Shown one piece after another: positions 51,872 to 61,900 of a DNA stretch of 64,000 nt. The notes beneath the pieces were generated by a model. The model saw nothing but the letters and a program-made list of their open reading frames with translations. It did no database searches and was not told where the DNA came from. The position numbers and the translations under genes were made by a program. Each line of letters starts with the position of its first letter. The stretch's first letter is position 1. Origin of the DNA: Phycisphaeraceae bacterium (GTDB lineage Bacteria > Planctomycetota > Phycisphaerae > Phycisphaerales > UBA1924). The stretch covers positions 1-64,000 of the forward strand of contig CP054186.1 of the NCBI GenBank assembly GCA_015200025.1, read 5' to 3'.

Positions 51872-53080
51872 TCAGCCCTTGGTCCGCTCGAACTCACGCA
51901 TGAAGTCTGCCAGGGCCTTGCACCCGGCCTCGGGCATCGCGTTGTACGCGCTCGCACGCATCCCGCCCGTCGAACGGTGCCCCTTGAGGGCGTCGAACCC
52001 GGCCTTGCCGGCCTCCTTGCAGAAGAGGTCGTCCAGCTCGGGCGCCGGGCACTTGAACGTGATGTTCATCAGGCTCCGGGCCGAGGGGTGCGCGTGACCT
52101 TTGTAGAACGACGACGCGTCGATCACGTCGTAGATGTGCTTGGCCTTCCGCTGGTTGTACTCGGCGAGGGCTTCCAAGGCCGACTTCGACCCCGCCGCGT
52201 GCGAGCGGATCCACTTGAACACCAGCCCGCAGATGTAGATGGCGAAGACCGGGGGGGTGTTGGGGCGAGACTCGTCCTTGGCGAACGTGGTGTAGTTGAG
52301 CATCCAGGGGATCGTCCGCGGCTGACCGTCGCGGTCGGCGGGGGTCTTCCCCAGCAGGTCATCGCGGATCACCACGACCGTCGTGCCGGCGGCCCCGAGG
52401 TTCTTCTGCGCCCCCGCGTACACCAGCGCGTGCTTCGAGAAATCGAACGGGCGGGAATAGATATCCGACGAGGCGTCGCAGACCAGCGGGACGCCCGCGG
52501 GGACGGCGGGCGCCCGGTGACGCCACGTGTTCTTCCCCGACGCGTCGAGCTCGTGCCACTCGGTCCCGTAGATCGTGTTGTTCGAGCAGTAGTGGACGTA
52601 GGCGGGGTTGGCGGAGAACTTCAGGGCGGCGTCCGCGGGGATGTACGAATGGTTCTTGTCCTTCGACGTGCCCGCCTCGTGGGCGGCCCCGAAGGCCCTC
52701 GCGTGTTCGAGGGATTTCTCCGCCCAGTACCCGGTCGTGATGTAGTCCGCCGGCTGGGCGTGCGGCTTGAGGTTCATCGGGATCATGAAGTTCTGCGAGG
52801 TCGCCCCGCCGGTCAGGAAAAGGACGTGGTAGTTGGCGGGGAGGTTGGCGATGGCCTTGAAGTCGGCGAAGGCCTCGGCGAGGACCGCGTCGAACACCTT
52901 CCCGCGGTGGGAGTGCTCGAGGATCCCCACGCCCGAACCGCGGATGTTCACGGTGTCGGCCTGGATCTGCTGGAGCACCGGCTCGGGGAGGCAGCCCGGG
53001 CCGGCGGAGAAGTTGAAAATCCGCCCCGAGGCGAGGCGGGTGACGGGCGACGCGGCGGGGTTCGGGATGGTCGTGGTCAT
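51872..53080 (-). CDS. serC: Phosphoserine aminotransferase
   Basis: PLP enzyme of serine (and PLP) synthesis that transaminates 3-phosphohydroxypyruvate. 402 residues. NFSAGPGCLPEPVLQQIQ at 23-40, LTGGATSQNFMIPMNL for PLP phosphate and substrate, CDASSDIYSRPFDFS and the Schiff-base lysine K226 in YAGAQKNLGAAGTTVVVIRD. About 40 residues longer than E. coli SerC. Some of the excess is the N-terminal tail. TATCCT six bases before the ATG supports the start. It is divergent from the pyruvate dehydrogenase gene with 56 bases between the starts. Confidence 0.95.
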   Translation of the reverse strand: MTTTIPNPAASPVTRLASGRIFNFSAGPGCLPEPVLQQIQADTVNIRGSGVGILEHSHRGKVFDAVLAEAFADFKAIANLPANYHVLFLTGGATSQNFMIPMNLKPHAQPADYITTGYWAEKSLEHARAFGAAHEAGTSKDKNHSYIPADAALKFSANPAYVHYCSNNTIYGTEWHELDASGKNTWRHRAPAVPAGVPLVCDASSDIYSRPFDFSKHALVYAGAQKNLGAAGTTVVVIRDDLLGKTPADRDGQPRTIPWMLNYTTFAKDESRPNTPPVFAIYICGLVFKWIRSHAAGSKSALEALAEYNQRKAKHIYDVIDASSFYKGHAHPSARSLMNITFKCPAPELDDLFCKEAGKAGFDALKGHRSTGGMRASAYNAMPEAGCKALADFMREFERTKG

Positions 53081-53086
53081 GCCCTG

Positions 53087-53131
53087 AGGATAGGGGGGCG
53101 GGGGGCGTTCGGGCGGCTTGGGGCATATCCT
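53087..53131. promoter_or_regulatory. Back-to-back -10 elements of serC and the E1-alpha gene
   Basis: TATCCT occurs on the minus strand at 53087-53092 (six bases before serC) and again on the plus strand at 53126-53131 (five bases before 53137). The same hexamer in both directions within 45 bases makes a compact divergent promoter. Confidence 0.6.
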
Positions 53132-53136
53132 GAGGC

Positions 53137-54252
53137 ATGCCCATCCGCACCGCGTACACGGCGAAAGTGGACTACATCAGCATCCTCGACGAGGAGGGCG
53201 TCCTCGACGCCGCCCTGGCCAAGGGGACCCTCTCCGACGAGCAGGTGGTCGAGCATTACCAGTTCATGCTCCTCTGCCGGCACATGGACGAGATCGCCTT
53301 CAAGCTCCAGCGTTCCGGGCGCATGGGCACGTACCCGCAGAACAAGGGCCAGGAGGCGGCCGCGATCGGGGTGGCCGCGGCCCTGGAGAAGGGCACCGAC
53401 TGGCTGGTCCCCTGCTACCGCGAGAACGCCGCCCTGTGGATGCACGGGCTCCCGATGCACTACATCCTGCTCCACTGGATGGGCGACGAGCGGGGGAACA
53501 AGATCCCCGAGGGGGTCTGCCAGCTCCCCCTGTGCATCCCGATCGGGACGCAGATGCTCCACGCTACGGGGATGGCCTGGGCGTTCAAGATGCGTCACGA
53601 GAAGCGGGTCGTGGCGACGTTCTTCGGCGACGGGGCGACGAGCGAGGGTGACTTCCACGAGGCCATGAACTTCGCCAGCGCTTTCCAGACCCCGACGATC
53701 TTTATCTGCCAGAACAACCAGTGGGCGATCTCGGTCCCCCGCGAGCAGCAGATGAACAGCGAGACCGTCGCCCAGAAGGCCATCGCCTACGGGATGCCGA
53801 CGGTGCAGGTGGACGGGAACGACCTGTTCGCCGTCTACAAGGCGGCCAAGGAGGCCGTCGACCGGGCCCGCCAGGGCGGTGGGCCCAGCTTCATCGAGGC
53901 GGTCACGTACCGGCTCGCGGACCACACGACCGCCGACGACGCCCGGCGTTACCGCGACCCCAAGGAGGTCGAGGCCTGGCAGGGCAAGGACCCCATCATC
54001 CGCCTGCGGAAGTACCTCACGGCCAAGGGTCTTTGGAACGACGGGTTCCAGGCCCAAACCGAGGAGCGGGCGAAGGCCTATGTGGCCGAGGTGGTCAAGG
54101 CGGCCGAGGGGATCGAAGCCCCGACCACCGACGAGATCTTCGACTCCACCTTCGCCACCCTCCCGGCGGACCTCGAAGCGCAGAAGCGGACCATGCGGAC
54201 GCACAGCCTGGGGCAGGACCCCGCCCAGGCCGGGCTCGCCGGGGCTCACTAG
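53137..54252 (+). CDS. pdhA: Pyruvate dehydrogenase E1 component, alpha subunit
   Basis: Thiamin-diphosphate enzyme subunit that decarboxylates pyruvate for the acetyl-CoA-forming complex. 371 residues. The ThDP motif is FFGDGATSEGDFHEAMNFAS with the closing Asn pair in ICQNNQWAISVP (193-194). YRENAALWMHGLP and the C-terminal ADHTTADDARRYRDPKEVEAW are typical of E1 alpha. A branched-chain 2-oxoacid E1 alpha is the main alternative. No beta subunit, E2 or E3 gene is adjacent in the window, so the complex genes are scattered. Confidence 0.9.
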   Translation: MPIRTAYTAKVDYISILDEEGVLDAALAKGTLSDEQVVEHYQFMLLCRHMDEIAFKLQRSGRMGTYPQNKGQEAAAIGVAAALEKGTDWLVPCYRENAALWMHGLPMHYILLHWMGDERGNKIPEGVCQLPLCIPIGTQMLHATGMAWAFKMRHEKRVVATFFGDGATSEGDFHEAMNFASAFQTPTIFICQNNQWAISVPREQQMNSETVAQKAIAYGMPTVQVDGNDLFAVYKAAKEAVDRARQGGGPSFIEAVTYRLADHTTADDARRYRDPKEVEAWQGKDPIIRLRKYLTAKGLWNDGFQAQTEERAKAYVAEVVKAAEGIEAPTTDEIFDSTFATLPADLEAQKRTMRTHSLGQDPAQAGLAGAH

Positions 54253-54314
54253 GGCGCGCCGGACGATCTTTCCCTTGTCCCCGACGATGGGGACGGGGAA
54301 GCCGGGTGTTTTGG

Positions 54315-54320
54315 TAGAAT
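54315..54320 (+). promoter_or_regulatory. Extended -10 element for the sigma/kinase operon
   Basis: TGGTAGAAT: TAGAAT with a TG one base upstream (extended -10). Unlike most genes here, the start codon is about 48 bases further on, so this operon has a normal leader, with GAGGGG inside it. Confidence 0.5.
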
Positions 54321-54367
54321 CGCTCCCGCGGGCGTGAGCCGAGGGGCGCGGGCATTGGTGCGTCGCG

Positions 54368-55027
54368 ATGACGGATCGATCGGACCAGACCGGAGTCGGC
54401 GCGGGCCGGGAAGACGGCGTGGACGCGGCGCGCGACGTGACGCGGCTCCTGGGCGCCGTGGCGCGGGGCGAACGCCTGGCGTCGGACGAGTTGCTCGGGC
54501 TGCTCTACGGCGAGTTGAGGTCGCTGGCGTCGGCGAGGCTGGCGCGGGCCGGGCCGGGGCAGACGTTACAGGCGACGGCCCTGGTGCACGAGGCGTACAT
54601 GAAGCTCGTGGGGACGGGCGAGGACCCCGGGTGGGACAGCCGGGGGCATTTCTTCGCGTCGGCGGCCCAGGCGATGCGCGAGGTCCTGATCGACCGAGCA
54701 CGCGCCAGGGGCCGGCTCAAGCGTGGGGGGGGTCGCCGCCGGGTGGACCTGGGCGAGAGCGCGGTGATCTCGGTCGAGGACAGCGATGAGGCCGGGGACG
54801 GCGGGGTTGACCTGGTGGCGCTGGACGCGGCGCTCCGTCGCCTCGAGGCCGAAGACCCGAGGGCCGCGCAGGTGGTGGTGCTGAGGTATTTCGGGGGGCT
54901 CGAGATCGAGCAGGCGGCCAAGGCGCTGGGCGTGTCGGTCCCGACGATCAACCGGGACTGGCGTTTCGCGAAGGCCTTCCTCGCGTCGGCGTTGTCCGAA
55001 GGGGATGAGGGGGAGGGGACGCCTTGA
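54368..55027 (+). CDS. ECF-type RNA polymerase sigma factor (planctomycete Sig-70_X6-like)
   Basis: 219 residues containing only sigma regions 2 and 4, so it is an alternative sigma factor. Region 2 includes LLGLLYGELRSLASARLARA and LQATALVHEAYMKLVG, and the linker DSRGHFFASAAQAMREVLID with RARARGRLKRGG is typical of the planctomycete/acidobacterial subfamily (TIGR02999 pattern). Region 4 is YFGGLEIEQAAKALGVSVPTI. The next gene, a Ser/Thr kinase, starts on TTG overlapping the TGA stop, so the two are coupled. The kinase may control this sigma factor or its targets, which is inference from the arrangement. Confidence 0.92.
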   Translation: MTDRSDQTGVGAGREDGVDAARDVTRLLGAVARGERLASDELLGLLYGELRSLASARLARAGPGQTLQATALVHEAYMKLVGTGEDPGWDSRGHFFASAAQAMREVLIDRARARGRLKRGGGRRRVDLGESAVISVEDSDEAGDGGVDLVALDAALRRLEAEDPRAAQVVVLRYFGGLEIEQAAKALGVSVPTINRDWRFAKAFLASALSEGDEGEGTP

Positions 55028-57744
55028 GCCCCCGGGACGGAGCCTCGCACGGCGGTGAAGGGTCGACGGCGACGGGTGGCGGCGCCCAGAGCCCGTGGCG
55101 CCGGGCGCGGGAGATCTTCGAATCGTTGATCGACCTGCCCGAGGGCTCACGCGACGCGGCGCTGGCGGCACAGTGCGGCGAGGACGAAGGGCTCGCCGCC
55201 CGCGTCCGCCGGCTCCTCGACGCGGACCGCGGGACCGGCGGGTTTCTGGAGAAGCCCGCGGTTGACGCGGTGGTCTCGGCCTCCGCCATGGTCGGCCGGA
55301 CAATCGGACGCTACAGGATCGTGGGCCTGGTCGGGACCGGCGGGATGGGCCGTGTCTACGAGGCCGAGCAGGACTACCCCACACGCCGAGTGGCGTTGAA
55401 GCTGCTGGGGACGCTGGGCTCGTCGGAGGCCGTGCGACGGTTCAACTATGAGATCCGGGCGCTGGCCCGGCTCCGTCACCCCGGGATCGCGCCGATCTAC
55501 GACGCGGGGGTGCACGAGGACGAGGCGACGGGCGCCCGCGTCCCGTACTTCGCGATGGAGCTGATCGCGGGCGGGGCGCCGATCACGGAGCACGCGTGGG
55601 GGCGTGGGCTGACGACCAAAGAGCGGTGCGATCTGATCGCCCGCGTGTGCGAGGCCGTCCACCACGCCCACCAACGCGGGGTGATCCACCGCGACCTCAA
55701 GCCGGGCAACATCATCGTGGACGCCCAGGGCGTCCCGCGGGTGATCGATTTCGGCGTCGCCCGTGAGGCCGAGGTGGACGCGGGCTCCGGCGGGGGCGTC
55801 ACCTCCGCGGGGCAGATGGTCGGGACGCTCTCGTACATGAGCCCCGAGCAGTGCGGGTCGTCGGGCGGCGAGGTCGACGTCCGCACGGACGTGTACTCCC
55901 TAGGCGTCGTGCTCTTCGAGGTGCTCAGCGGGCACCTGCCCTACGAGGTCTCGTCGATGCCGCCGCACGAGGCCGCCAGGGTCATCCGCGACCGCGCCCC
56001 GACTCGCCTCCGCGCCGAGGGCCTCAGGCCCGGGAGCGACGCGGAGGTCGTGGCCCGCAAGGCCCTCGAGAAAGAGCCCGACCGCAGGTACCAGTCCGCG
56101 TTGGAGATGGCCGAGGATCTTCGCCGGGTGGTAGCCGGCCGCGCCATCACGGCCCGCCCGCCGTCCGCGTGGTACCAGGCCCGGGTTTTCGTCCGACGCA
56201 ACCGGACGCTCGTGGCGAGTATCGCCGCGGTCGTGCTCTCGCTCGTCGGCGCGGTCGTGGGGACCACGGTGGCCCTGATGCGGGCGCGGGACGCCGAGCG
56301 GTCGGCCCAGATCGAGGCGAGACGCTCGGGGCGGATCGCGGATTTCTTCAAGGGGGCGTTCCGCTCCGCGAACCCCCGCGCGATGGTCGAGGACGAGTCC
56401 GTCGCCAAGCCCCCGCTCGAGCGGTGGCTCGAAGAGGGCCGGGGGTGGGGGCGCATCGACCGGGCGGGCGAGGGGGCGAGGGTCAAAGATGTGCTGGCGC
56501 TCGCGGGCTCCAAGCTGGGGGAGACATTCCCCGAGGACCCCTTGCTCAGGGCGGACCTTGGTTTCGAGATCGCGATGGTGCTGCTTTCCCTGGGCGAGAA
56601 CGACGCGGGGAGGGGCGTGCTCGAAGAGTGCCTCCGCCTCCGGCGGCTGAATCTGCCCCCGGACCACCCGGACCTGGCCCGCGCGCTCGCCGGCCTGGCC
56701 ACCCAGCGCAGCATCGAGGGCGACCACGGTCAGGCCATGAGGCACCACCTCGAAGCCCACGCGATCTGCTCGGCGTCTCTCGGCGAACTGCACGCGGTCA
56801 CGCTCGCCCTCAACCGTGCCGCGGCGCTGCAGATGATCCATTTCTCCGAGCGCCGGGCCCGGGCCGTCGATCGGATGCGGGCGTCGGAAGTGCAGGTCTC
56901 TCGCTGGTACGGGCCCGATTCGATCGAGGCCTGGACGGCGCGTTACGCGCTCGCGGAGGTGCTGATGTGGACGGGCGCCCCCGACGAAGCCGAAGGCCTC
57001 GCGCGGGCGGCCGTCGGCGCGCTCACGGCGATCCTGGGCGATCGGCATATCGCGACGACGGAGGCCAAACGCATCCTCTCGTGGGTGCTCGAGGTCCGCG
57101 AGGACGGGCTCGAAGAGTGCGAACGCCTCCGTCGGGAGCAACTGATGTTCTTCGAGTCCGTGCTGGGCCTGGGCAGCGCGGACGCTTACGAGGCCCGCTC
57201 GCTGCTGTATCAGGTGCTCGCGAGGCGTGGGGACTGGGCCGGGGCGGCGGAGGTCTCGCGGGCCCAGGCCGAGTACGCCGAGCGAACCATGGGGTACGAC
57301 TCGTACTACACCGTCAAGGCCAAGGGCCGGCTGGCCCGCGTGCTGACGCAGATGGGCGAGGGGCTTGAAGAGGCCGAGGCCCTGGCCGAGGAAGTCGTCC
57401 GGGACAACGACCGCCGAACCCACCCCGCCGAGGGGTGGGCGGCCTACCACGCCGGGATCCTCGCGTCGGCACGCCGACAACTGGGACGTGAGGGCGACGC
57501 GGTGCGGATCCTCCGGGAACGGATCTCGGCCCGCGAGGCGGCGGGACAATCGTCCGGCTGGGTCGACGGGTACCTCTGGTGGCAACTCGGAGAAGCGCTA
57601 TACGCGATGAACGACGCCGCGGGCGCAGCGTCCGCGGCCCGGTCGGCACTCATGCACGCCGGAACCCTCGACGCGATGCACCCCATCCGGCGCGGGGCGG
57701 AGGCCTTCGCCGCCAAACTCGTCCCGGCCGCCCCGGATCCCTGA
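55024..57744 (+). CDS. Membrane-anchored Ser/Thr protein kinase with C-terminal TPR-like repeats
   Basis: 906 residues. A kinase domain (96-375) has the glycine loop GTGGMG (104-109), the ATP-binding Lys126, HRDLKPGN (222-229) and DFG (242-244), so it should be active. A membrane helix follows near 393-418 (VASIAAVVLSLVGAVVGTTV). The remaining 480 residues are helical, with repeats like tetratricopeptide units (LAGLATQRSIEGDHGQAMRH). These probably sense partners outside the membrane. Start is TTG in the overlap TTGA with the sigma gene, hence translational coupling. Eukaryotic-type kinases with C-terminal TPRs next to ECF sigma factors are common in Planctomycetota. Confidence 0.93.
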   Translation: MSPRDGASHGGEGSTATGGGAQSPWRRAREIFESLIDLPEGSRDAALAAQCGEDEGLAARVRRLLDADRGTGGFLEKPAVDAVVSASAMVGRTIGRYRIVGLVGTGGMGRVYEAEQDYPTRRVALKLLGTLGSSEAVRRFNYEIRALARLRHPGIAPIYDAGVHEDEATGARVPYFAMELIAGGAPITEHAWGRGLTTKERCDLIARVCEAVHHAHQRGVIHRDLKPGNIIVDAQGVPRVIDFGVAREAEVDAGSGGGVTSAGQMVGTLSYMSPEQCGSSGGEVDVRTDVYSLGVVLFEVLSGHLPYEVSSMPPHEAARVIRDRAPTRLRAEGLRPGSDAEVVARKALEKEPDRRYQSALEMAEDLRRVVAGRAITARPPSAWYQARVFVRRNRTLVASIAAVVLSLVGAVVGTTVALMRARDAERSAQIEARRSGRIADFFKGAFRSANPRAMVEDESVAKPPLERWLEEGRGWGRIDRAGEGARVKDVLALAGSKLGETFPEDPLLRADLGFEIAMVLLSLGENDAGRGVLEECLRLRRLNLPPDHPDLARALAGLATQRSIEGDHGQAMRHHLEAHAICSASLGELHAVTLALNRAAALQMIHFSERRARAVDRMRASEVQVSRWYGPDSIEAWTARYALAEVLMWTGAPDEAEGLARAAVGALTAILGDRHIATTEAKRILSWVLEVREDGLEECERLRREQLMFFESVLGLGSADAYEARSLLYQVLARRGDWAGAAEVSRAQAEYAERTMGYDSYYTVKAKGRLARVLTQMGEGLEEAEALAEEVVRDNDRRTHPAEGWAAYHAGILASARRQLGREGDAVRILRERISAREAAGQSSGWVDGYLWWQLGEALYAMNDAAGAASAARSALMHAGTLDAMHPIRRGAEAFAAKLVPAAPDP

Positions 57745-57805
57745 TTTACCCTCCCCCGCCGCCGCCCACGTTGTCGAGCCGGCCTCGGGCCGCCGGCCAC
57801 GTCCG

Positions 57806-58930
57806 TCAGAGGCCGACTTCGGCGCGGATGGGATCGACGTCGACGGGGCGCTTCTCCCGCGAGGCACGCCGGACGGCCTCCATCACGCAGAACGTCGAGA
57901 TTCCCTCCTCGAGATCGGGGCTGTTGGGCGTGTTCTCCAGGATGGAGCGTGCGAAATACTCGGCGTAGTTGGCGAACTCGCCGTAGTGCATCCCGTGCAC
58001 CTCGCTGTTGAAGTAATAGTGACGCCCGGCGTACAGGTGGTCCTCGGTCACCTCGGTGTTGTCGGCGTCGGTGTAGACATGCTTCATGTCGTGGTACTGC
58101 GCCAGGGACGACCCCCCCGAGCCGTACAGCATCAGCTCGATGCAGTTGCGAGCGGTCGGCAGCTCGTGAACGCCGTAGTGCCCCATCGCACGGCCCACGG
58201 CCCCCGAGTCGCACTCGACCTGGAGCGTGTAGATGTCGGGAGAGGCCGTCTTGTACCGCCGCGCGAGGGCGGAGCGCGACGCCATCGCGTGCACCCGCCG
58301 GATGGGCCCGAGGTACCACGCGAGCAGGTCGATCGGGTGCGAGAGCCCCAGGAACACCCAGTCGGTGTCCGTCGCGACCCACGGGCTCTTGTCGTAGTAC
58401 CAGTCCATCCGGTGGATGTAATGCGCGTCGGCCAGCTCGATGTCGCCCAGAAGGCCCTTCTCGAACCGGGCCCGCTGACGACGGAACGGCTCGAAGAACC
58501 GCGAAGACTGACCGACCATCAGGCGCTTGCCCGTCCGCCGGCCCGCCGCCAGAACCGCCCTCGCGTCCTCGACCGTGATCACCAGCGGCTTGGTGCAGAT
58601 CACGTGCTTCCCGGCCTCGAACGCACGCGTGATCTGCCGGGCGTGGACGTGGTCGGGCGTGTAAATGCCCACCACGTCCACCTCGGGCCGTGCCAGGACT
58701 TCTTCAAAATCGGATGAGTAGAACAGCTCGGGCAGCTCCGCCCTCGACGCCGCGATCTTCTCCGCGCTCAGGTCGCACGCGGCGACCGGCCTGAGATGGG
58801 CGCATCGGTTCGAGGCGAGCAAGAGCGTCCGGCCCTCGTGAAGCCCGACGACGGCGAGCCCCAACGCGTCGGTGGCCTTGGGCGGGGGAATGACGGGGTT
58901 GCACCCCGGGATATGCGTGATGAATGCCAT
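57806..58930 (-). CDS. Gfo/Idh/MocA-family oxidoreductase
   Basis: 374 residues. N-terminal Rossmann half (GLAVVGLHEGRTLLLASNRC with the AACDLSAEKIAASRAELP strand), the EKP-type motif AGKHVICTKPLVITVEDARA, and a C-terminal substrate-binding half with VGQSSRFFEPFRRQRARFEK and the long GVHELPTARNCIELMLYGS. Family members oxidise sugars, inositols or related alcohols with NAD(P). The substrate here is unknown. The first Rossmann loop lacks a clean GxGxxG, so cofactor binding is not certain. It is flanked by the kinase and secA. Confidence 0.88.
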   Translation of the reverse strand: MAFITHIPGCNPVIPPPKATDALGLAVVGLHEGRTLLLASNRCAHLRPVAACDLSAEKIAASRAELPELFYSSDFEEVLARPEVDVVGIYTPDHVHARQITRAFEAGKHVICTKPLVITVEDARAVLAAGRRTGKRLMVGQSSRFFEPFRRQRARFEKGLLGDIELADAHYIHRMDWYYDKSPWVATDTDWVFLGLSHPIDLLAWYLGPIRRVHAMASRSALARRYKTASPDIYTLQVECDSGAVGRAMGHYGVHELPTARNCIELMLYGSGGSSLAQYHDMKHVYTDADNTEVTEDHLYAGRHYYFNSEVHGMHYGEFANYAEYFARSILENTPNSPDLEEGISTFCVMEAVRRASREKRPVDVDPIRAEVGL

Positions 58931-58957
58931 GGCTGGGGGTGGTCTTTCTCGGTTAGG

Positions 58958-61900
58958 TTAGCTCGCCGGCGGCTGGTCGGGCTTGGGCGCCGGGCTCGAA
59001 GGCGGCGCGGGCTGGGGCGTGGGGCGTGGGGTCGAGGCGCCGCCGAACCCACCCGCGGCGAAGCCGGGCCCCAGGATCTGGCTGGTCATCACGCCGCGCG
59101 TGTTCGACGCCATGGCCGCGTTCGCCGGCCTGGGGGCCGGGGGCACGCCCGGCGAAGGGTTGGGGGGCCTCGGGGCCGGAGCGGGCGCGACGGGGCGCGG
59201 GCTCTGCGGCTGCTGCGGCGTGAGCCTGGCCTTGAACACGTAGTCGGTCACGCGGTCGCGGACCGACTGCATCATCGCCGAGAACATGTGCGAGCCCTCC
59301 CGCTTGAACTCGATGCGGGGGTCGTTCTGGCTGTACGCGCGGAACCCGATCGCGTCGCGGAGTTGGTCCATCGCGTACAGGTGGTCCTTCCACAGCGTGT
59401 CGAGGGTCTCGAGGAGGATCGACCGCTCGAACATCAGCATCTCGGCCCGCAGGATGTTCTCCACACGGGCCCGGATCGCCGGCTCGCGGTCCTCGGGGTC
59501 CAGGAACCGCATGGCCTCGGGGAGCGGGGTCCCAAACCTCGCCTGCAGGTGCGCGTCCAGCTCGTCGTCCGACGCGCACGCCAACGCCGCCTTGATCTCC
59601 GCCTCGAGCTCGTTGCTGTCCACGAACTGCTCGTTGCGCTTGAGGATGTCCTGCACGATCTGCTGCGGCATCTTCGTCCGCAAAGTCTCGGGCGTCCAGC
59701 CCATGCGGTACTTGCGGTTGGCCCACGACGAGAGCATGTTGAAGGCCTCCTGCGGGGCCTGCGCCATGTACATCCGCGTCATGTCCATCACGTACTCGAC
59801 CGGGAAGCGGACCTCCTTCTCGCGGTAGAGACGCCGCGCGTGATCGACGAGCACGTCGGCCGGCTTCTTGGTCTCCGAGCGGGACGCCGCCTTGAGCTCG
59901 TCGACCGGCACGTCGATCCCGAACTTGTCCTTCGCCCACGCCGCCAGCTGCGTGTACCCGTAGTCGGGCGCGAGGTACTGCTCGATGCCCGAGAGGTCCG
60001 TGGTCTCGATCTTGCGCTCGGCGGCCTCGCACAGAATATCGAACAGGCGGGAGCGGGCCTGGTCCCCGCCGCGCTCGAGCGCCTTGGGGTCGATCCGGAT
60101 GTTGAACCGCGAGCGGGCCCAGGTGTTCAGCCCGTCGAGGTCCAGGTCGACCGCGACCTCGGAACGCTCGTCCGGGAGGTACTCGCCCAGCGTCCGATCG
60201 ATCTCGCCGCGGAGGTCGTCGAGCGCGTCCGACTCGATGGTCCGCAGCATCTCCCCGAGCTCGCGGCCCTTGAGACGGTCCGCGTTGATCGGGAGCCCCA
60301 GCACGTTGGTCGCGTGCTCGGCCGCGCACTCCGCCGCGTACTTGGGCGAGAGGAACGTGTCCGCGTTGTCCTGCACCGCGTCCTCGATCCAGTCGAGGAG
60401 CAGCCCCTTGACGTCACGCCCCTCCAGGCCACGCTGGCGGATGCCGTAGAACCGCTGACGCTGGTGCTCGCGGACCTCGTCGTACTCGAGCAGGTTTTTA
60501 CGCTGCTGGAAGTGCATCTCCTCGACCTTCCGCTGGACGTTGGCGATGACCTTCGAGAGCATCGGGTGCTCGATGGAGACCCCCTCTTTCATCCCGCCGA
60601 ACCGCGCGAGGAAGCCCTGGAGCTTCTCGCCGGCGAAGTACTTCGTCGTGTCGTCCTCCATCGAGACGAAGAACCGCGTCGAGCCCTTGTCCCCCTGCCG
60701 CCCCGAGCGCCCGCGGAGCTGGTTGTCGATGCGGCGGCTCTCGTGGCGCTCCGTCCCGATCACGTGCAGCCCGCCGAGGTCCTCCACGTTCTCGAACCAC
60801 CGCAGGCGGTGGAACAGCACCCGCCCGGTCTTGTCCAGCTCGGCCCGAAGCGCCTCGGCCCCCATCGACCGGATCTTCGACTCCGACAGGACCGTCGTGC
60901 GCTGCGCCCAGTGGCGCAGCAGCGCCAGCTCCAGGTCCGCGAACGGCATGATCTCGGCCTCTCGCTTGGGGAGGCCCAACTCGCCCTCCTGCGGCGCCAG
61001 CTTGCGGTACACCGCCTCGCGGAGTTCTTCCTCGGTCGCCGACGTCGTCAGCGTCCGCGGCGCGATCCCGCGCCGGAGCCAGTGCTCCAGCAACTGGTCG
61101 CGCGAGAACGCCCCCAGCTTGATGTCCGTCCCGCGGCCCGCCATGTTCGTCGCGATCATCACCGACCCGAGCTGCCCGGCGTTCTCCACGATCTCCGCCT
61201 CGCGGGCGATCTTCTCCGGCTTGGCGTTGAGCACCTCGTGCTTCACCCCGTGCCGCGACGCCAGCATCTTGCTGAGCATCTCGCTCTTCTCGACCGACGT
61301 CGTCCCCACCAGGATCGGCCTCCCCACGTCGTGGAACGCCTTGATCTCGTCCGCGATCGCCCCCCACTTGTCCTTCGCCGAGAGGTAGATCGTGTCGTCC
61401 AGGTCCGCGCGGCGCACCGGCTTGTTCGTCGGGATCGCCACCACGTCCAGCTTGTAGATGTCGTGGAACTCCTGCGCCTCGGTGTCGGCCGTCCCCGTCA
61501 TCCCCGCCAGCCTCTTGTACATCTTGAAGTAGTTCTGGATCGTGATCGTCGCGACCGTCTGGTTCTCCTCCTTGATCGGCACCCGCTCCTTGCACTCGAT
61601 CGCCTGGTGCAGACCGTCCGACCACTGACGCCCGATCATCGGGCGGCCCGTGTTCACGTCCACGATCACGATCGACGGCGTCGGCTGCCCCGTCCTGGGG
61701 TCCGGCACGTCCATCACCACGTAATCCCGGTCCTTCAGGTACACCGCGTGCGCCCGCAGCGACTGCTCCACCAGGTGCGGCAGGTCGATGTTCTGGTCCA
61801 CGTAGAACGAGCCCACGCCCGCCACACGCTGCGCCTCCGCCACCCCGTCGTGCGTCAGCAACGCCTGCTTGCGCTCCGGCTTGGTCTCGAAGTACTGCGT

